From assembly GCF_000875895.1 (NCBI RefSeq), contig NZ_JXCF01000007.1, positions 124,001-188,000 of the forward strand: a stretch of 64,000 nt of DNA, given 5' to 3'. The stretch's first letter is position 1. Every line of letters begins with the position of its first letter. The notes beneath the pieces are model-generated. The model was not told where the DNA came from and did not search any database. It worked only from the letters and a program-made list of their open reading frames with translations. The position numbers were made by a program, and so were the translations under genes. Below are positions 28,879-40,599 of the stretch, in pieces. The DNA is from Staphylococcus gallinarum. GTDB lineage: Bacteria; Bacillota; Bacilli; Staphylococcales; Staphylococcaceae.

Positions 28879-30111
28879 GTGACATTAAGAGACGAAGCTT
28901 TACAAATGCATAGAGAAAATCAAGGTAAATTAGAAGTAGCACCTAAAGTTAAAGTTACAAATAAAGAAGAGTTGAGTTTAGCGTATTCACCAGGTGTAGC
29001 TGAACCATGTAAGGAAATACATGAGGACCCTCGTAAAGTATTTGAATATACTATGAAAGGAAATACTGTAGCAGTAGTAACTGACGGTACGGCTGTATTA
29101 GGTTTAGGTAACATTGGTGCAGAAGCAAGTATTCCAGTTATGGAAGGTAAAGCTGTACTATTCAAGAGCTTTTCAGGAATTGACGGTGTACCAATTGCTT
29201 TAAATACTACGGATACAGACGAAATAGTGAATACAGTGAAACTTTTAGAACCAAACTACGGCGGTATTAACTTAGAAGATATTTCAGCGCCACGTTGCTT
29301 TGAGATAGAAGAACGCCTTAAAAAAGAAACTAAAATCCCGGTATTCCACGATGATCAACATGGTACAGCTATCGTTACTGTCGCTGGTATGATTAACGCA
29401 TTAAGAATAGTTGATAAAGATCTATCTGACATTAAAGTTGTATTAAATGGTGCAGGCGCAGCAGGCATTGCAATCGTTAAACTATTATATTCTTATGGCG
29501 TACGAGATATGATTATGTGCGATTCTAAAGGTGCGATCTATGAAGGTCGAGACTATGGTATGAATGATACTAAGGCTTATGTTGCTAAATGGACTAACAG
29601 AGATAAAAAAGATGGTAGCTTAAACGACATCATTCAAGATGCAGATGTATTTATTGGTGTTTCTGTGGCCGATTTATTAACAAAAGAAATGGTAGAATCT
29701 ATGGCAGATGATCCAATTATCTTCGCAATGGCAAATCCTAATCCTGAGATTAAACCGGATATTGCTAAAGCAGCAGGTGCAAAAGTGATTGGAACAGGTC
29801 GTTCTGACTATCCAAACCAAATTAACAATGTATTAGCGTTCCCAGGTATTTTTAGAGGTGCTTTAGATGTAGAAGCAACACATATTAACGAAGAAATGAA
29901 ACAAGCAGCCGTAGAAGCGATTGCTAATTTAATTGAGCCTGATGAATTGAATGCAGATTATTGTATTCCAGGACCGTTTGATAAACGCGTTGCACCGTCT
30001 GTTGCAAGAGAAGTTGCAAAAGCAGCAATGGAATCAGGTGTCGCAAGAGTTGATGTTGATCCTGAATCAATTTATGATAAGACAATGAAATTAACAGATT
30101 TAGATAAATAA
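28879..30111 (+). CDS. Malic enzyme (NAD(P)-dependent, short form)
   Basis: It oxidatively decarboxylates malate to pyruvate. The 410-residue protein is the short bacterial form. It shows the N-terminal substrate region LAYSPGVAEPCKEIHED, the metal and catalytic block FHDDQHGTAIVT (about residue 155) and a Rossmann motif VVLNGAGAAGIAIVKLL (about residue 190). It starts with GTG at 28879 after AAAGGGG. accD follows after 77 bases on the same strand, so malic enzyme and the acetyl-CoA carboxylase genes may be cotranscribed, which would link pyruvate/NADPH supply to fatty acid synthesis. Cofactor preference (NAD or NADP) cannot be read reliably. It resembles the Bacillus YtsJ type. Confidence 0.93.
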   Translation: MTLRDEALQMHRENQGKLEVAPKVKVTNKEELSLAYSPGVAEPCKEIHEDPRKVFEYTMKGNTVAVVTDGTAVLGLGNIGAEASIPVMEGKAVLFKSFSGIDGVPIALNTTDTDEIVNTVKLLEPNYGGINLEDISAPRCFEIEERLKKETKIPVFHDDQHGTAIVTVAGMINALRIVDKDLSDIKVVLNGAGAAGIAIVKLLYSYGVRDMIMCDSKGAIYEGRDYGMNDTKAYVAKWTNRDKKDGSLNDIIQDADVFIGVSVADLLTKEMVESMADDPIIFAMANPNPEIKPDIAKAAGAKVIGTGRSDYPNQINNVLAFPGIFRGALDVEATHINEEMKQAAVEAIANLIEPDELNADYCIPGPFDKRVAPSVAREVAKAAMESGVARVDVDPESIYDKTMKLTDLDK

Positions 30112-30188
30112 TAATCATAATTGCTTATTTCAAACGTATTAAATGGTTATATATGGGAAAGTAGCAATGGTTATGTGGAGGTTTACCA

Positions 30189-31055
30189 ATGTTTAAAGAT
30201 TTTTTCAATAGAAGTAGTAAAAAGAAAAAGTATGTAACTGTATCTGATTCAAAACAAAGTGACGTACCAGCAGGTATAATGACGAAATGTCCTAAATGTA
30301 AGAAAATCATGTATACTAAAGAATTGTCTGAAAATCTTAATGTTTGCTTTAACTGTGATCATCATATTGCATTGACAGCATATGAGCGAATTGAAGCAAT
30401 TGCGGATGAAGGTACATTTGTAGAGTTTGATAAAGGCATGACCTCTGCAAACCCATTAGACTTTCCAAGCTACGAAGAAAAAATTCAAAAAGACCAACAA
30501 AAAACTGAACTCAATGAAGCTGTAGTAACTGGAACAGCTAAACTTGATGGTGTTGCTTATGGCGTTGCTGTTATGGATGCTCGCTTTAGAATGGGTAGCA
30601 TGGGGTCAGTTGTTGGTGAAAAGATATGTAGAATTATTGAATATTGTACCGATAATCGACTTCCATTTATTTTATTTTCAGCAAGTGGTGGAGCCAGAAT
30701 GCAGGAAGGTATTATCTCATTAATGCAAATGGGTAAGACTAGTGTGTCATTGAAACGACATGCCGATGCAGGTTTATTATATATTTCATATTTAACAAAC
30801 CCAACTACTGGTGGTGTTTCTGCGAGCTTTGCATCTGTAGGTGATATTAATATCAGCGAACCTAAAGCATTGATTGGTTTTGCAGGCCGCCGTGTAATAG
30901 AACAAACAATAAATGAGAAGCTACCTGATGATTTCCAAACTGCTGAGTTCTTATTAGAACATGGGCAGTTAGACAAGGTTGTACATAGAAAAGAAATGAG
31001 ACAAACATTGTCTAGTATTTTGAAACTGCATCAAGAGGTGAAAAAGAATGCTTGA
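30189..31055 (+). CDS. accD: Acetyl-CoA carboxylase carboxyltransferase subunit beta
   Basis: AccD with AccA forms the carboxyltransferase that moves CO2 from carboxybiotin to acetyl-CoA, the first step of fatty acid synthesis. The 288-residue protein has the N-terminal zinc ribbon ([13 protein letters not shown]...VCFNCDHH, residues about 36-58) and the crotonase-like core with [12 protein letters not shown] and [24 protein letters not shown] site precedes the ATG. Its last 8 bases overlap accA, a clear sign of translational coupling of the two subunits. Confidence 0.96.
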   Translation: MFKDFFNRSSKKKKYVTVSDSKQSDVPAGIMTKCPKCKKIMYTKELSENLNVCFNCDHHIALTAYERIEAIADEGTFVEFDKGMTSANPLDFPSYEEKIQKDQQKTELNEAVVTGTAKLDGVAYGVAVMDARFRMGSMGSVVGEKICRIIEYCTDNRLPFILFSASGGARMQEGIISLMQMGKTSVSLKRHADAGLLYISYLTNPTTGGVSASFASVGDINISEPKALIGFAGRRVIEQTINEKLPDDFQTAEFLLEHGQLDKVVHRKEMRQTLSSILKLHQEVKKNA

Positions 31056-31992
31056 TTTTGAAAAGCCACTTTTTGAAATAAAAAATAAAATTGAATCATT
31101 AAAAGAATCACAAGAAAAAAACGATGTAGATTTGCAAGAGGAAATCGAAATGCTTGAAGCATCACTTGAACGTGAGACAGAGAAGGTCTATACAAATTTA
31201 AAACCTTGGGATCGAGTTCAATTAGCACGTCTACAAGAAAGACCGACAACACTGGATTATATTCCTTATATATTTGATTCATTTATAGAATTGCATGGGG
31301 ATAGAAATTTCCGTGATGATCCAGCGATGATAGGTGGAATCGGTTATATCAACGATCAGCCTGTTACTGTTATTGGTCAACAACGAGGTAAAGATACTAA
31401 GGACAATATTTATAGAAACTTTGGGATGGCTCATCCAGAAGGTTATCGTAAAGCCTTGAGATTAATGAAACAAGCTGAAAAATTTAATCGCCCAATCTTT
31501 ACTTTTATTGATACTAAGGGTGCTTATCCAGGAAAAGCTGCAGAAGAACGAGGACAAAGTGAGTCTATTGCTAGAAACTTAGTCGAAATGGCAGCACTTT
31601 CTGTACCTGTTATATCAATTGTTATCGGTGAAGGCGGAAGTGGTGGCGCACTCGGTTTAGGAATTTCAAATCGTGTGTTAATGCTTGAAAATAGTACATA
31701 TTCAGTTATATCACCAGAAGGAGCATCTGCATTATTGTGGAAAGATAGTAATTTAGCAAAAATTGCTGCGGAAACAATGAAAATCACAGCTGATGATTTA
31801 CATGAATTAAATATTGCAGACGAGGTCGTTAAAGAACCAATCGGTGGAGCGCATCAAGATGTAAAAGCTCAAGCATTGAATATTAAGGCTGCATTTGAAA
31901 AGCACCTTACTGAATTGACGGAATTGGATGAACAAGCACTTATAGAAGATCGATATCAGAAGTTTAGAAATATTGGTTCTTTTACTGAGTAA
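31048..31992 (+). CDS. accA: Acetyl-CoA carboxylase carboxyltransferase subunit alpha
   Basis: The alpha subunit (314 aa) provides the biotin-binding half of the carboxyltransferase. Visible are the N-terminal coiled-coil region (residues 1-55, [13 protein letters not shown]), the core [37 protein letters not shown] and the oxyanion-hole stretch [12 protein letters not shown]. The ATG lies inside the end of accD, and a GAGG site is within accD. A terminator follows, before the pfkA promoter region. Confidence 0.96.
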   Translation: MLDFEKPLFEIKNKIESLKESQEKNDVDLQEEIEMLEASLERETEKVYTNLKPWDRVQLARLQERPTTLDYIPYIFDSFIELHGDRNFRDDPAMIGGIGYINDQPVTVIGQQRGKDTKDNIYRNFGMAHPEGYRKALRLMKQAEKFNRPIFTFIDTKGAYPGKAAEERGQSESIARNLVEMAALSVPVISIVIGEGGSGGALGLGISNRVLMLENSTYSVISPEGASALLWKDSNLAKIAAETMKITADDLHELNIADEVVKEPIGGAHQDVKAQALNIKAAFEKHLTELTELDEQALIEDRYQKFRNIGSFTE

Positions 31993-32084
31993 ATACGACA
32001 CAATGGGCTCGATGATTTGTTTAATCACAGATAATTTTGCCGAAAGTAATAAACAGAAATTTGGGACATAAAATTTAGAAAAAT

Positions 32085-32130
32085 AGCATTCAGGTGATTG
32101 GATTCAATTTATCTGAATGCTTCTTTTTAT
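32085..32130 (+). terminator. Terminator of accDA
   Basis: The 9-bp stem AGCATTCAG/CTGAATGCT closes a 19-base loop and is followed by TCTTTTTATT. The rest of the gap up to 32506 carries two cre-like sites and the pfkA promoter region. Confidence 0.7.
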
Positions 32131-32364
32131 TCCCTATTTCGTATTGTTGGCTCACCAAAATATTACGTATTGCATTATAATGCCATATTAAAATGATGTA
32201 AAAATGAGCAAATCAATTAATGAATTACTTATTAATTTTAAATATGCTGAATAATGTTCAATACTTATTATGATTGGCATTATTAAACTTAGATAACTGT
32301 TTAAAATACAGTACAAAAAGGTAGATACATATTAGGATTAAAAATTTGATAATAGTGAAAAATG

Positions 32365-32418
32365 AGCAAACGCTTTCTATAATGATTTCATTCTATACCT
32401 CGATTAAAAACGTTTACA
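32365..32418. promoter_or_regulatory. Two cre-like sites in the pfkA promoter region
   Basis: TAAAAACGTTTACA at 32405-32418 matches the cre consensus at 13 of 14 positions. AGCAAACGCTTTCT at 32365-32378 matches at 11 of 14 and abuts a TATAAT hexamer (32378-32383) that may be the pfkA -10. The start codon is at 32507. Confidence 0.45.
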
Positions 32419-32473
32419 TTAGTCATAATGCCTTATTTTAATGGCACGTACCACAAATTTATGGTATTTTTAG

Positions 32474-33475
<1,002 letters not shown>

Positions 33476-33496
33476 AAATACTGGGAGGCATTAATA

Positions 33497-35257
33497 ATGA
33501 GAAAGACTAAAATTGTTTGTACTATAGGGCCAGCATCTGAATCAGAAGAAATGTTGGAGAAATTAATTAAAGCAGGAATGAACGTTGCACGCTTAAACTT
33601 TTCACATGGTGATCATGATGAGCATAAAGCACGTATTGATACAATCCGCAAAGTATCTAAAAAATTAGGTAAAACAGTAGCTATTTTATTAGATACTAAA
33701 GGCCCAGAAATTCGTACGCACAACATGAAAGATGGCGTGATTGAACTTGTAAAAGGTTCAGAAGTTATCGTAAGCATGACAGAAGTAGAAGGTACGCCTG
33801 AAAAATTCTCAGTAACTTATGACAACCTAATCAATGATGTTGAAGAAGGTTCATATATTTTATTAGATGATGGTTTAATCGAATTACAAGTTAAGAAAAT
33901 TGACAAAGCAAATGGCGAAGTTCTATGTGACGTATTAAATACTGGAGAACTAAAAAATAAAAAAGGTGTTAACTTACCAGGTGTTAAAGTAAGTTTACCA
34001 GGTATCACAGATAAAGATGCAGATGACATTAACTTCGGTATCCGTGTTGGTGTTGACTTTATCGCTGCAAGTTTCGTTCGTCGACCAAGCGATGTGTTAG
34101 ATATCCGTAAATTATTAGAAGCACAAAATAATACAAATATTAGTATTATTCCTAAAATCGAAAACCAAGAAGGTATTGATAATATTCAAGAAATCTTGGA
34201 AGTTGCAGACGGATTAATGGTTGCTCGTGGTGACATGGGTGTTGAAATTCCACCAGAATCAGTACCAATGGTTCAAAAAGATTTAATTAGACAATGTAAT
34301 AAATTAGGTAAGCCTGTTATTACCGCAACTCAAATGTTAGATTCAATGCAACGTAATCCACGTGCGACACGTGCCGAAGCAAGTGACGTTGCCAATGCTA
34401 TTTATGACGGTACAGACGCAGTTATGTTATCTGGTGAAACTGCTGCAGGACAATATCCAGAAGAAGCTGTTAAAACAATGAGAAACATTGCGGTTTCAGC
34501 TGAAGCAGCTCAAGATTATAAGAAATTATTATCTGACCGTACAAAATTAGTAGAGACTTCACTAGTTAATGCAATTGGTGTATCTGTTGCACATACTGCA
34601 TTAAACTTAAGCGTTAAAGCAATTGTAGCTGCAACTGAAAGTGGTTCAACTGCACGCACAATTTCTAAATACCGTCCAAAATCAGATATTATTGCTGTTA
34701 CGCCAAATGCAGAAACTGCACGCCAATGTGCTTTAGTATGGGGTATTCACCCAGTTGTTAAAGAAGGTCGTAAGACAACTGATGCACTATTAAACAATGC
34801 TGTTGCTACTGCTGTAGAAACAGAACGTGTTAAAAATGGTGATTTAATTATTATCACTGCGGGTGTACCTACAGGTGAACAAGGTACAACAAACATGATG
34901 AAATTACATCTAGTTGGTGACGAAATTGCTAAAGGACAAGGTGTTGGTAGAAATTCAGTAGTTGGTCATACATTAGTTGTTAATAATGCAAGTGAATTAG
35001 AAGGTAAAGACCTGTCAGATTCAATCATTGTAACTTCTTCTGTAGATGAAACATTGGTTCCTTATATTGAGAAAGCAATTGGTTTAATTACTGAAGAGAA
35101 TGGTATTACTTCTCCAAGTGCTATCATCGGTTTAGAGAAAGGTATACCAACAGTAGTAGGCGTTGAAAATGCTACATCTGAAATTCAAAATGACGTATTA
35201 GTTACTGTAGATGCAAATCACGGTAAGATTTTTGAAGGATACGCTAACGTACTATAA
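33497..35257 (+). CDS. pyk: Pyruvate kinase
   Basis: Pyruvate kinase makes ATP and pyruvate from phosphoenolpyruvate. The 586-residue protein has the TIM-barrel core ([68 protein letters not shown]) and the C-terminal allosteric domain, plus an extra PEP-utilising-enzyme-like C-terminal domain (about residues 480-586) that is characteristic of Bacillus and Staphylococcus enzymes. A GGGAGG site precedes the ATG. It is second gene of the pfkA-pyk operon; a terminator follows at about 35312-35355. Confidence 0.98.
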   Translation: MRKTKIVCTIGPASESEEMLEKLIKAGMNVARLNFSHGDHDEHKARIDTIRKVSKKLGKTVAILLDTKGPEIRTHNMKDGVIELVKGSEVIVSMTEVEGTPEKFSVTYDNLINDVEEGSYILLDDGLIELQVKKIDKANGEVLCDVLNTGELKNKKGVNLPGVKVSLPGITDKDADDINFGIRVGVDFIAASFVRRPSDVLDIRKLLEAQNNTNISIIPKIENQEGIDNIQEILEVADGLMVARGDMGVEIPPESVPMVQKDLIRQCNKLGKPVITATQMLDSMQRNPRATRAEASDVANAIYDGTDAVMLSGETAAGQYPEEAVKTMRNIAVSAEAAQDYKKLLSDRTKLVETSLVNAIGVSVAHTALNLSVKAIVAATESGSTARTISKYRPKSDIIAVTPNAETARQCALVWGIHPVVKEGRKTTDALLNNAVATAVETERVKNGDLIIITAGVPTGEQGTTNMMKLHLVGDEIAKGQGVGRNSVVGHTLVVNNASELEGKDLSDSIIVTSSVDETLVPYIEKAIGLITEENGITSPSAIIGLEKGIPTVVGVENATSEIQNDVLVTVDANHGKIFEGYANVL

Positions 35258-35311
35258 TTTCTGATTGACATAAATTAATAATTAGCGTCTGGGACATGAA
35301 CACCCAGCATT

Positions 35312-35355
35312 AAGCCCATCATAGATTTTGATCTTTGATGGGCTTGTTATTTATA
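35312..35355 (+). terminator. Terminator of pfkA-pyk
   Basis: The 10-bp stem AAGCCCATCA/TGATGGGCTT closes a 14-base loop and is followed by a T-rich tail (TTGTTATTT). Confidence 0.75.
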
Positions 35356-35728
35356 TTAATATTCTGTATTGTTACTGCTCGCTCACCTAGGGGCTGGATC
35401 TAGATCGAACTAAGATCTCGACACGCATCCAACAATCTCAGATGTCTTGCAAGCCATATGCAGTTCTTACTTGTGAATACTACAAAAATAAGACGCTACC
35501 GTATGATTTAATAAACTTCATTAAACCAAATTAGCGAGTTACCTTATGTATAAAAATTATGATAGGTAGCAATTAACTATACCAGTGCAAACTGCAATGC
35601 TTATCCCTAAAAATGGTATCGCACAAATTGTTTTATTTTCTAGTGTAGTTATGTTTTGTATATGTGATAAGTATAATGACTCAATACAAATTGAAATTTT
35701 CCCAATATAAACAAAAAAATTGTTAAAT
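35356..35728. other. Non-coding gap between pyk and cycA terminators
   Basis: I see no credible gene here. The stretch 35375-35450 is richer in G+C than its flanks and includes a small palindrome GATCTAGATC. A short minus-strand frame at 35557-35742 has no ribosome site and overlaps the cycA terminator. It may be decayed sequence or a degenerate intergenic repeat. Confidence 0.4.
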
Positions 35729-35766
35729 AAAAAGAGAGCCATTCCATCACGGAATAGCTCTCTTTT
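35729..35766. terminator. Hairpin terminator, probably for cycA
   Basis: The stem AAAAGAGAGC/GCTCTCTTTT has T runs on both strands and an inner pairing ATTCC/GGAAT, so it can act bidirectionally. It lies 137 bases downstream of the cycA stop. Confidence 0.8.
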
Positions 35767-35902
35767 ATTGAGTTTGAGACAAAAACCTTCAAACTACTAA
35801 GTTAAATAACAATAATAACAAAGTTGCCCGCTAAATTTTTAAATACTCTAGAATCAATGCTTTAATGGCTATCTATGTATTTATGCAACTCGTAAATGGT
35901 TG

Positions 35903-37261
35903 TTATTGAGATTTTTCTACTTTTTTATATCTAAGATACATTAAACATAGAATAATGAACCAAATAGGTGTTAAGAACACCGCGATTCTAGTATCAGCAT
36001 TTACAAATAATAGACAAAATACTAATACAAAGAATACTAATATCGCGTAGCCCATGTATTTACCACCAGGTAATTTGAAAGTGGCCTTTTTATGTGCTTC
36101 AGGATTACGACGATGATAATTAATATATGCCACAATGATTAATGCCCATACAACGATGAACAATACAGTTGATACCGTAGTGATGTATGTGAACACTAAT
36201 GTAGCATTTGGAATAATATAATTTAGTAATGCTGCAATTAATAATAGTGCACATGATGCGAAAATCGCAATATGTGGAACACCGTTTTTATTAGTACTAC
36301 TTAAAATAGGTGGCGCTTGATCTTTCTTTGAAAGTCCGAATAACATACGACTGTTTGAAAAGATACCACTATTACATGAAGATGCTGCAGCTGTTAATAC
36401 TACAAAGTTAATAATACCAGCAGCAAATGGAATACCTATTAATGCAAACAATCTCACGAAAGGACTTTCTTCAGGATTAATTTGTGCCCAAGGAATGATA
36501 GACATAATTACTGCTAAAGCACCAACGTAGAATACTAATATACGTAAAGGTACACTGTTGATTGCTTTTGGTAAGGTAGTCTTAGGATCCTTTGTTTCCC
36601 CAGCGGTAACCCCTATAAGTTCGATTCCGACAAATGAGAAAAGTGCCATTTGGAATGACATAACAAAACCACTCATGCCTTTAGGGAAGATACCATTGTT
36701 GTATAGATTAGTTAGAGAAGCATGACCAAATTGTGTCTTATAAGCCATGATTATCATGATAGCACCAACAACAATTAACGCGATAATTGTAATAATTTTT
36801 ATAATCGCAAACCAAAATTCTAATTCACCGAATAATTTGGCACTTAATAAATTTAAAGACATTAACACTAGTACGCAAAACAAAGCGCTTAACCAGTTTG
36901 GAACATTTGGGAACCAGAAACTGACGTATTTTGCTACGGCTGTTACCTCGGCCATACCTGTTATTATCCAACAAAGCCAATAAGTCCAACCTGTAACGAA
37001 TCCGGCAAATGAACCTATGTATTCGTTAGTAACGTCGGCAAACGATTTGAAATTCGTATTTGCTACTAAAATTTCACCTAAACCTCTCATAAACATAAAT
37101 AACATAAAACCAATGATGATATATGTTAGTAATATTGAAGGTCCGGTTAATGCAATAGTTTGCCCAGCTCCAAGGAATAGTCCAGTTCCTATTGCTCCCC
37201 CAATTGCAATAAGCTGAATGTGACGATTACTTAGTTCTCTTTGTAATTGATTTTTCCCCAT
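35903..37261 (-). CDS. cycA: D-serine/D-alanine/glycine permease (APC family)
   Basis: A 452-residue amino acid:proton symporter with about 12 transmembrane helices. The APC signature RHIQLIAIGGAIGTGLFLGAG opens helix 1, followed by EFWFAIIKI and GIELIGVTAGETKDP. Overall sequence fits the CycA/AapA subgroup that takes up D-serine, D-alanine and glycine; the specificity is from family similarity only. The ATG at 37261 follows AAAGGAG on the minus strand. It is divergent from citZ across a 359-base region that holds both promoters. It is a distant relative of LysP in this window but clearly a separate subgroup. Confidence 0.88.
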   Translation of the reverse strand: MGKNQLQRELSNRHIQLIAIGGAIGTGLFLGAGQTIALTGPSILLTYIIIGFMLFMFMRGLGEILVANTNFKSFADVTNEYIGSFAGFVTGWTYWLCWIITGMAEVTAVAKYVSFWFPNVPNWLSALFCVLVLMSLNLLSAKLFGELEFWFAIIKIITIIALIVVGAIMIIMAYKTQFGHASLTNLYNNGIFPKGMSGFVMSFQMALFSFVGIELIGVTAGETKDPKTTLPKAINSVPLRILVFYVGALAVIMSIIPWAQINPEESPFVRLFALIGIPFAAGIINFVVLTAAASSCNSGIFSNSRMLFGLSKKDQAPPILSSTNKNGVPHIAIFASCALLLIAALLNYIIPNATLVFTYITTVSTVLFIVVWALIIVAYINYHRRNPEAHKKATFKLPGGKYMGYAILVFFVLVFCLLFVNADTRIAVFLTPIWFIILCLMYLRYKKVEKSQ

Positions 37262-37542
37262 ATTAATAACTCCTTTATTTAGCTAACTATTATTATCCTA
37301 TGCTATTAAAAATAAAACAACTATTTTTATAAACATTAAATGAAGCAGAAGTTTAAAAATACATTAATAATTTGTTATTAACCATGATAACGAATTAAAA
37401 AGTTATAAAAATTGATGTGTGTCAACTTACATATTAAAATGGATATATAACCATTTATAGGTTTTAGCAATTATAGGCATATAAATAAATGAATATTTCT
37501 TATGTTATGGAATTGAAGATGTTTTAAATCAATCCTAAGTTG

Positions 37543-37591
37543 TTCACAAAAATGACAGGATTGGATATAATGATTTGTGAAAGCCATTTCA
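37543..37591 (+). promoter_or_regulatory. citZ promoter with overlapping cre-like site
   Basis: A -35 TTCACA (37543-37548), a 17-base spacer and a perfect -10 TATAAT (37566-37571) are followed at once by TGAAAGCCATTTCA (37578-37591), which matches the cre consensus at 13 of 14 positions and would cover the start site. The rest of 37262-37542 is AT-rich with nothing else recognisable. Confidence 0.6.
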
Positions 37592-37620
37592 TAATGAAAT
37601 AGAAAAGGGGAAATTTATAT

Positions 37621-38739
37621 ATGGCAGAGTTACAAAAAGGTTTAGAAGGGGTAATTGCAGCTGAGACTAAAGTGAGTTCTATTATTGATAGCCAACTTAC
37701 ATATGCTGGCTATGATATTGATGACTTAGCTCAAAATGCTGAATTTGAAGAAGTAATTTATTTATTATGGCATTATCGATTACCTAATAAAGAAGAATTA
37801 CAAGAACTTAAAGATAAACTCTATGAGTATATGACTTTAAATCCGAGAGTTTATAATCATTTTAAAGAATATGCAACTGGCAATGTACACCCAATGACTG
37901 CTTTAAGAACTTCAGTATCATATATTGCACACTTCGATTCACATGCTGAAGACGAAGATGAGTCTCAAACAATGGAAAGAGCCGTACGTATACAAGCTAA
38001 AATCGCTTCGTTAGTAACAGCTTATGCTCGTGTGAGACAAGATAAAGAAATTGTTAAACCAAATAAAGATTTAAACTATGCTGGAAACTTCCTATATATG
38101 TTACGAGGGGAATTGCCAACTGATATTGAAATTGAAGCGTTTAATAAAGCGCTCGTATTACATGCTGACCATGAGTTAAATGCGTCAACATTTACTGCTA
38201 GATGTGCAGTATCTTCATTATCAGATATGTATTCAGGTATTGTTGCCGCTGTTGGCTCGTTAAAAGGCCCATTACATGGTGGTGCAAATGAGCGTGTAAT
38301 GAGCATGTTATCTGAAGTGAAATCAATTGATGAGGTTGATGAGTACATAGATAACAAGATTAAAAATAAAGAAAAGGTAATGGGCTTTGGTCACCGTGTA
38401 TATAAAGATGGAGATCCTAGAGCGAAATACCTGAAAGAAATGAGTAGAAAGATTACTTCAGAAACAGGACAAAGTCAATTGTTTGATATTTCAGTTAAAA
38501 TTGCTGACAAAATGAAAAAAGAAAAAGGATTAATCGCTAATGTCGATTTCTTCAGTGCTACTGTTTATCATAGTATGAACATCGAACATGATTTATTCAC
38601 ACCTATTTTTGCGGTAAGTAGAACATCTGGTTGGATTGCACACATCCTAGAACAGTACAGAGATAATAGAATTATGCGTCCTAGAGCATCTTATATTGGT
38701 GAAACAAATAGAACTTATGAACCAATTGAAAATAGATAA
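37621..38739 (+). CDS. citZ: Citrate synthase
   Basis: Citrate synthase condenses oxaloacetate and acetyl-CoA to citrate at the entry to the TCA cycle. The 372-residue type II short form has the catalytic residues in GPLHGGANERVM, GFGHRVYKDGDPRA and the aspartate of VDFFSATVYHSM, with the phosphate-binding RPRASYIG at the end. An AAAAGGGG site precedes the ATG. icd follows after 110 bases without a terminator, so they are cotranscribed. The cre-like site at the promoter fits the known glucose repression of TCA genes. Confidence 0.97.
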   Translation: MAELQKGLEGVIAAETKVSSIIDSQLTYAGYDIDDLAQNAEFEEVIYLLWHYRLPNKEELQELKDKLYEYMTLNPRVYNHFKEYATGNVHPMTALRTSVSYIAHFDSHAEDEDESQTMERAVRIQAKIASLVTAYARVRQDKEIVKPNKDLNYAGNFLYMLRGELPTDIEIEAFNKALVLHADHELNASTFTARCAVSSLSDMYSGIVAAVGSLKGPLHGGANERVMSMLSEVKSIDEVDEYIDNKIKNKEKVMGFGHRVYKDGDPRAKYLKEMSRKITSETGQSQLFDISVKIADKMKKEKGLIANVDFFSATVYHSMNIEHDLFTPIFAVSRTSGWIAHILEQYRDNRIMRPRASYIGETNRTYEPIENR

Positions 38740-38849
38740 ATTCATAGTAATTAAGTAATTTGTTTTACTATTTATTTGCAACATTGGTTGTAATTTAGTT
38801 AGCATAGGATTCAATCACTAAATAATTAAAATTAACGGAGGTTTTACAC

Positions 38850-40115
38850 ATGGCAGGAGAAAAAGTAATTAAAACAAACGAAGGTTTAACAGTACCAAAT
38901 AATCCAATTATTCCATTCATTATCGGTGACGGTATCGGACCAGATATCTGGAAAGCTGCAAGTCGTGTTATCGACGCTGCTGTTGAAAAGGCTTATAACG
39001 GTGAAAAGAAAATTGAATGGAAAGAAGTATTGGCAGGACAAAAGGCATATGATGAAACAGGCGAATGGTTGCCTCAAGAAACTTTAGATACAATCAGTGA
39101 ATATCTAATAGCAATTAAAGGTCCTTTAACTACACCAATTGGTGGAGGTATTCGTTCATTAAATGTTGCTTTAAGACAAGAATTAGACTTGTTTACATGT
39201 TTACGTCCGGTACGTTGGTTCCAAGGAGTACCTTCTCCTGTTAAACGTCCTGAAGATACAGATATGGTAATCTTCCGTGAAAATACTGAAGATATTTATG
39301 CTGGTATTGAATTTAAAGAAGGTACACCAGAAGCGAAGAAATTAATCGATTTCTTACAAGACGAAATGGGTGCTAAAAATATTAGATTCCCTGAAACATC
39401 AGGTATTGGTGTGAAACCAGTTTCTAAAGAAGGTACAGAACGTTTAGTACGTGCTGCGATTCAATATGCATTAGATAATAACCGTAAATCAGTAACATTA
39501 GTGCATAAAGGTAATATCATGAAGTTTACTGAAGGTGCATTTAAACAATGGGGTTACGATTTAGCGCAAAATGAATTTGGTGATAAAGTGTTCACTTGGC
39601 AACAATATGACAAAATTGTTGAAGAAGAAGGTAAAGATAAAGCGAACGCTGCTCAAGAACAAGCTGAAAAAGATGGCAAAATTATCATCAAAGATTCAAT
39701 TGCTGATATTTTCTTACAACAAATTCTTACACGTCCAGCAGATCACGACGTAGTAGCTACAATGAACTTGAATGGTGACTATGTATCAGATGCATTAGCA
39801 GCACAAGTTGGTGGTATTGGTATCGCACCTGGTGCAAATATTAACTATGAAACAGGACATGCAATCTTTGAAGCTACACATGGTACTGCTCCAAAGTATG
39901 CAGATTTAAATAAAGTAAACCCTTCTTCAGAAATCTTAAGTGCTACATTAATGTTAGAACACTTAGGTTGGCAAGAAGCTGCAGATAAGATTACTGCATC
40001 AATCGAAAAAACAATCGCTTCTAAAGTAGTTACTTATGACTTTGCTCGTTTAATGGATGGGGCTAAAGAGGTTTCTACTTCAGAATTTGGTGACGAATTA
40101 ATTAAAAACTTATAA
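38850..40115 (+). CDS. icd: Isocitrate dehydrogenase (NADP)
   Basis: Icd oxidatively decarboxylates isocitrate to 2-oxoglutarate. The 421-residue protein is the bacterial NADP type, shown by [14 protein letters not shown], the substrate loop [40 protein letters not shown], the active-site Tyr/Lys regions, and [26 protein letters not shown] with [10 protein letters not shown]. An ACGGAGG site precedes the ATG. It is second in the citZ-icd operon; a terminator follows at 40161. phoPR comes after a 559-base gap with its own signals. Confidence 0.97.
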   Translation: MAGEKVIKTNEGLTVPNNPIIPFIIGDGIGPDIWKAASRVIDAAVEKAYNGEKKIEWKEVLAGQKAYDETGEWLPQETLDTISEYLIAIKGPLTTPIGGGIRSLNVALRQELDLFTCLRPVRWFQGVPSPVKRPEDTDMVIFRENTEDIYAGIEFKEGTPEAKKLIDFLQDEMGAKNIRFPETSGIGVKPVSKEGTERLVRAAIQYALDNNRKSVTLVHKGNIMKFTEGAFKQWGYDLAQNEFGDKVFTWQQYDKIVEEEGKDKANAAQEQAEKDGKIIIKDSIADIFLQQILTRPADHDVVATMNLNGDYVSDALAAQVGGIGIAPGANINYETGHAIFEATHGTAPKYADLNKVNPSSEILSATLMLEHLGWQEAADKITASIEKTIASKVVTYDFARLMDGAKEVSTSEFGDELIKNL

Positions 40116-40160
40116 TTTAAATAATGAGATTGGAGTATAATTAACTCTGTCTAAATGTAA

Positions 40161-40201
40161 AACGTCAATTTCTATTGTGAGATAGAAGTTGGCGTTTTTT
40201 T
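40161..40201 (+). terminator. Terminator of citZ-icd
   Basis: The stem AACGTCAATTTCTAT/ATAGAAGTTGGCGTT (one mismatch plus wobble) closes a 6-base loop and is followed by seven T. It is nearly the same sequence as the terminator after gapB. Confidence 0.9.
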
Positions 40202-40582
40202 GAATATGGTTAGTTATTCCGTAGACTACAGCACATTATATTAACCCTTGTCTTGTTGAAGTGTACACTATGCTATTAGTTTGAAGGTAAAGTAACGTAC
40301 CTATATAAATTTTTTAACTGATATATCATACCTTGAGCATTATAGTAGTCTAATTGTAATAACTATTTGAAACTATACGCTGGATAAGTGGTTATAGATG
40401 GTGCTATTTGAAAAGTGGGTACATTTATCTGGAATAAAATAATCAATTTTTAATGTTAAGGTTTTATGAAGATGATTTTAAGGAATAATAAAAGACAATA
40501 ATCAAAAATAGCATAACAGAGAGTTTATATTATAATTATCTGAACTTTATACTAGCTTAATAATTTGCTAATATTAGCTCAA

Positions 40583-40599
40583 TGTAAAGATTATGTAAA
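40583..40599. promoter_or_regulatory. Two PhoP-type boxes upstream of phoPR
   Basis: TGTAAA (40583-40588) and TGTAAA (40594-40599) are separated by 5 bases, which gives the 11-bp repeat spacing of PhoP dimer sites; read on the minus strand each is TTTACA, matching the TT(A/C/T)ACA box. A third TGTAAA at 40649 is 55 bases on, in phase. A TATAAT at 40638-40643 may be the phoP -10. Nothing else is recognisable in 40202-40582. Confidence 0.5.

Noticed and set aside
35557..35742. Minus-strand frame of 61 codons in the pyk-cycA gap
   Set aside because: No ribosome site, overlaps the terminator hairpin, and has no recognisable protein features.
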